A stretch of DNA of 22,181 nt from a virus: IMG/VR virus record IMGVR_UViG_3300042691_024034, positions 1-22,181 of that record; one strand, written 5' to 3'. Every line of letters begins with the position of its first letter. Within the stretch, counting starts at the first letter, position 1. The notes beneath the pieces were generated by a model. That model saw only the letters and a program-made list of their open reading frames with translations, did no database searches and was not told where the DNA came from. Positions 20,072 through 22,181 of this stretch are shown here, in pieces. The position numbers and the translations under genes were made by a program.

Positions 20072-21865
20072 TCAAGCATCCAAGGGCGCTTCCTCCCCGG
20101 AGCCGGACCGCCCGACGATGCCCCACCGGACGGCCACGAGCATGGCCATGATCTCGCAGTCCAGGGCGTGGTTGTCCTTCTTCCCCGCCGGCAGGACCCA
20201 CATGGGCTTACCAGACCGGCTGTCGCGGATACGCACCTCGGCGTTCAGCTGCTCGGCGTAGTCGGCCACCGCGTCCCGAGCGTAGGTGTGCACCTTCCGC
20301 ACCCGAAGGCCTGAGAGGAGGTCCTTCGCTGCCAGCGCCGAGAAGATCAGGAGCCGCGCCCGGTTCGTCTGCCCAGGGACGACGATGGCCTGCACGTCGG
20401 AGTAGAAGCGCTTGGTGGTCTGGTTGCCCGACCCCTTGACAGTGAAGTCCTCGTTGCCGGAACCCTTCGAGCACTTCCACCCACGCTTTGCCGTCTCCGC
20501 GTAGACCATCTGCGTCTGGTCGCCCGAGTCCACGAGCACCATGGCCCGGTGGACGTTCAAGGCCGCGACCATCTTGTCGAGCTCGCCCCATGTGTCCACC
20601 TTGGCGAAGGCCATCAGGCGGGAGTGCCCGGTCACCGACCACCGCCGGCAGACGAGATAGAAGTGTCCTCGTTGACAGTCTATTCCCACTGTCCGCATCG
20701 GGACAGACCCGGCAGGCGCATCCTTCCGAGGCACCACCTTGGCCTTGGGCGTTATCATGGCCTCGTCTTCCCAGTCGTCCGCGAGAGCGTAGTCGCTGGC
20801 CGTGGCCGCCGCCACCATCGTGCCCCCGTCGTCGCTCCAGGGGAGGGCCAGGTACTTCTGCTTGAAGATCTGCCGCCCGCTCTCGTCCCCGTAGTTGTCG
20901 CTGGCCTCCTTGGCCTTGAGCATGTCCACGCTGAGGGAGCCCCAGCTCGTCGAGGCAAGGGCGTTCACGTGCAGGCCGACGTACCCTTTCTTCTGCGCCA
21001 CGCCCATGGGCACGAACTCCCCTTCGGCGTTGCACTTGTTCCGCGTCTCGTTGGTATCGGCCAGCCTTGTGCCGCACTTCGCGCACTCGTACGTCGTGCC
21101 GTCCTCGACCTTGCGGTGGTCCCAGCCGGTGTCCGTCCGCGCCGTCTCAGGGAAGCGGATGAAGCTCCAGTCGTAGGGTTGCAGATGCCCGCAGCACGGC
21201 GCCTTGAAATGCCACTCGCGGCGGTCAGTCATCTCGACCAGATTGTGGAAGTCGTCCCCGACCAGACCGGGCTGGCTCGCGTAGAGCTTCTTACTCGTCC
21301 ACTCGTAGGCCTTCGTGCGGGCCATGGACTCGCCCACCGCCCCGCGAGGCCATTTCCAGATTTCGTCTCCGAAAACGTATCGGGTCGAGATGCGCTGCAG
21401 GTCTTTCTCCGTCGAGGCGCTGTTGTTGTAGACGATCGTGCCGTCCGCGAAGTCGATGGTGTCGCTCTTCGCGTTGTCGTGCGCGCTCAGGTGCTCGCGG
21501 ACCGCCGGCACCACGTTGAAGATGGGCCGGAGATAACGCAGGGTGAAGTCCTTTGCGTTCTCCTGGTTGTCCATGTAGATGACCATGTTGCCCCGGTCGT
21601 TGGCCATCAGGTAGGTCGCCGCCAAGCGCATGGTGAGGGTCTTGCCGCACTGGATCGCCCAAGGCATCGCCAACACCCGCGTCGAGGGCTCGAGGAAGAT
21701 GCGAAGCGCATGCCCTACCCACGGCCAGCGGTCCGGCCTGTACCCGCCCTTGAACGGCGAGTCAGGGATGTGCGTCACGTTGCGGGCGCACCACGCCACC
21801 GGGTCGGCGTTGTCGGGCGGCGTCAGTACCTGGCGGCCGATGGCCAGCAGCTCGGACCTGTTCAC
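20072..21865 (-). CDS. Terminase large subunit, GpA family
   Basis: The 597-residue protein packages DNA, coupling ATP hydrolysis to translocation and cutting the concatemer. The start GTG 21865 overlaps the previous stop as GTGA, with GGAGG at proper spacing; the longer start at 21919 is not needed. The ATPase part has a Walker A-like element WAIQCGKT (residues 70-76) and a Walker B-like element YVFGDEIW (Asp167, Glu168). A zinc-finger-like part has CCGH near 224-227 and CAKC at 261-264. The nuclease domain has GIDCQRGHFYLVC, LVDSGDQT and DNHALDCEIMAM, matching gpA nuclease acidic positions. This is the expected gpA layout and length (641 in lambda). Confidence 0.97.
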   Translation of the reverse strand: MNRSELLAIGRQVLTPPDNADPVAWCARNVTHIPDSPFKGGYRPDRWPWVGHALRIFLEPSTRVLAMPWAIQCGKTLTMRLAATYLMANDRGNMVIYMDNQENAKDFTLRYLRPIFNVVPAVREHLSAHDNAKSDTIDFADGTIVYNNSASTEKDLQRISTRYVFGDEIWKWPRGAVGESMARTKAYEWTSKKLYASQPGLVGDDFHNLVEMTDRREWHFKAPCCGHLQPYDWSFIRFPETARTDTGWDHRKVEDGTTYECAKCGTRLADTNETRNKCNAEGEFVPMGVAQKKGYVGLHVNALASTSWGSLSVDMLKAKEASDNYGDESGRQIFKQKYLALPWSDDGGTMVAAATASDYALADDWEDEAMITPKAKVVPRKDAPAGSVPMRTVGIDCQRGHFYLVCRRWSVTGHSRLMAFAKVDTWGELDKMVAALNVHRAMVLVDSGDQTQMVYAETAKRGWKCSKGSGNEDFTVKGSGNQTTKRFYSDVQAIVVPGQTNRARLLIFSALAAKDLLSGLRVRKVHTYARDAVADYAEQLNAEVRIRDSRSGKPMWVLPAGKKDNHALDCEIMAMLVAVRWGIVGRSGSGEEAPLDA

Positions 21866-22173
21866 CGCGTCGCCTCCTCCAGCCGCTTCGACAGATCGGC
21901 CCGGGCGGAGCGTGCCCACTCGCGCAAGGCCGCGTGCGCCGTCGGCGGGTCGTTAGGGTTCGCCTTGTCCCCGGCCTCCACGTCGAGCTTGTCGAACTTG
22001 GCAAGCACCTCGCCCATCAGCTCGACCATCGCCTGCTTGGCGTCTTCCGCCTTGATGTAGTCGCGGGCCATCAGGGCGCGGCGCTCCTGCTCCTCCTCCA
22101 GGTTGACCAGCGTCTTCAGACTCTGGTTATACGCGGTCTGGTACTTCCCCTGGTTAGGGTCGCCGGTCTCCAT
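21862..22173 (-). CDS. Terminase small subunit-like protein, possibly 5'-truncated by the window edge
   Basis: The visible frame from ATG 22173 gives 103 residues, but the frame stays open to the right edge, so a longer product with an N-terminal DNA-binding HTH domain is likely. The visible part has the helical C-terminal layout of Nu1-like terminase small subunits (NLEEEQERRALMARDYIKAE, then AMVELMGEVLAKFDKL), the part that follows the HTH and contacts the large subunit. It ends with a charged helix (REWARSARADLSKRLEEATR). The stop overlaps the large-subunit start. Together they form the packaging enzyme. Confidence 0.75.
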   Translation of the reverse strand: METGDPNQGKYQTAYNQSLKTLVNLEEEQERRALMARDYIKAEDAKQAMVELMGEVLAKFDKLDVEAGDKANPNDPPTAHAALREWARSARADLSKRLEEATR

Positions 22174-22181
22174 CGCCGCCT

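Noticed and set aside
20549-22060. Plus-strand open frame of 503 codons
   Set aside because: It is antisense to the terminase genes, which carry clear ATPase and nuclease motifs. Its product is a low-complexity Arg/Val/Gly/Leu sequence, typical of a shadow frame in high-GC DNA.
1-22181. tRNA genes, CRISPR arrays, insertion sequences, attachment sites
   Set aside because: No cloverleaf, regular repeat-spacer array, transposase frame or integrase was seen on either strand.

Overview
The window is a continuous piece of a tailed double-stranded DNA phage or prophage (Caudoviricetes) with visibly high GC. Every credible gene lies on the minus strand, so transcription runs from the right end to the left. 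The protein set (terminase large subunit of the lambda gpA type, lambda-type portal, S49 protease, gpW-like connector, HK97-fold-like capsid) points to a lambda-like head programme on very divergent proteins. A lipoprotein with a lipobox and a Sec signal peptide on a lytic transglycosylase point to a Gram-negative host. Many starts lack a Shine-Dalgarno sequence and carry other conserved leader motifs, so the host may belong to a group that uses Shine-Dalgarno weakly; the host itself cannot be named from the sequence. No integrase or repressor is in the window, so lifestyle is open.

Layout, in transcription order. Packaging and head (22181 to 15525): small terminase (possibly cut by the window edge), large terminase, an intergenic region with a 13-bp perfect inverted repeat, gpW-like connector, portal, S49 prohead protease, a scaffold gene with an extra N-terminal module and a likely internal translation start, major capsid protein, then a strong UUCG-loop intrinsic terminator. 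Connector and tail (15524 to 9969): head-closure-like protein, gp10/Z-like protein, tail-terminator-like protein, small tail-tube candidate, chaperone-position protein, a very short tape-measure candidate, two 276-residue tail-tip candidates and a small beta-rich protein. Receptor binding: a 711-residue fibre whose C-terminal glycine-rich half has quite different codon use from the N-terminal half. Lysis and envelope cassette (7828 to 5831): small proteins, a lipoprotein with three C-terminal membrane segments (unimolecular spanin candidate), an HExxH metallopeptidase, a holin and a second two-TM protein.

A 186-bp control region (5645-5830) holds a stem-loop, three TTGCCAA boxes spaced exactly 25 bp apart and a sigma70-like promoter. 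It starts a leftward operon of small unknown genes, a secreted transglycosylase (likely endolysin), a RuvC-like resolvase, an ERF single-strand annealing protein and a RecE-like exonuclease. The last three form a phage homologous recombination module. The operon continues past the left edge.

The most unusual points are the nested scaffold start, the two families of conserved start-site motifs, the phased operator array, the structured terminase-connector spacer, the mosaic fibre and the compact tail gene set. The largest non-coding gaps are 5645-5830, 19933-20071, 1492-1603 and 15525-15597; no gap exceeds 300 bases.
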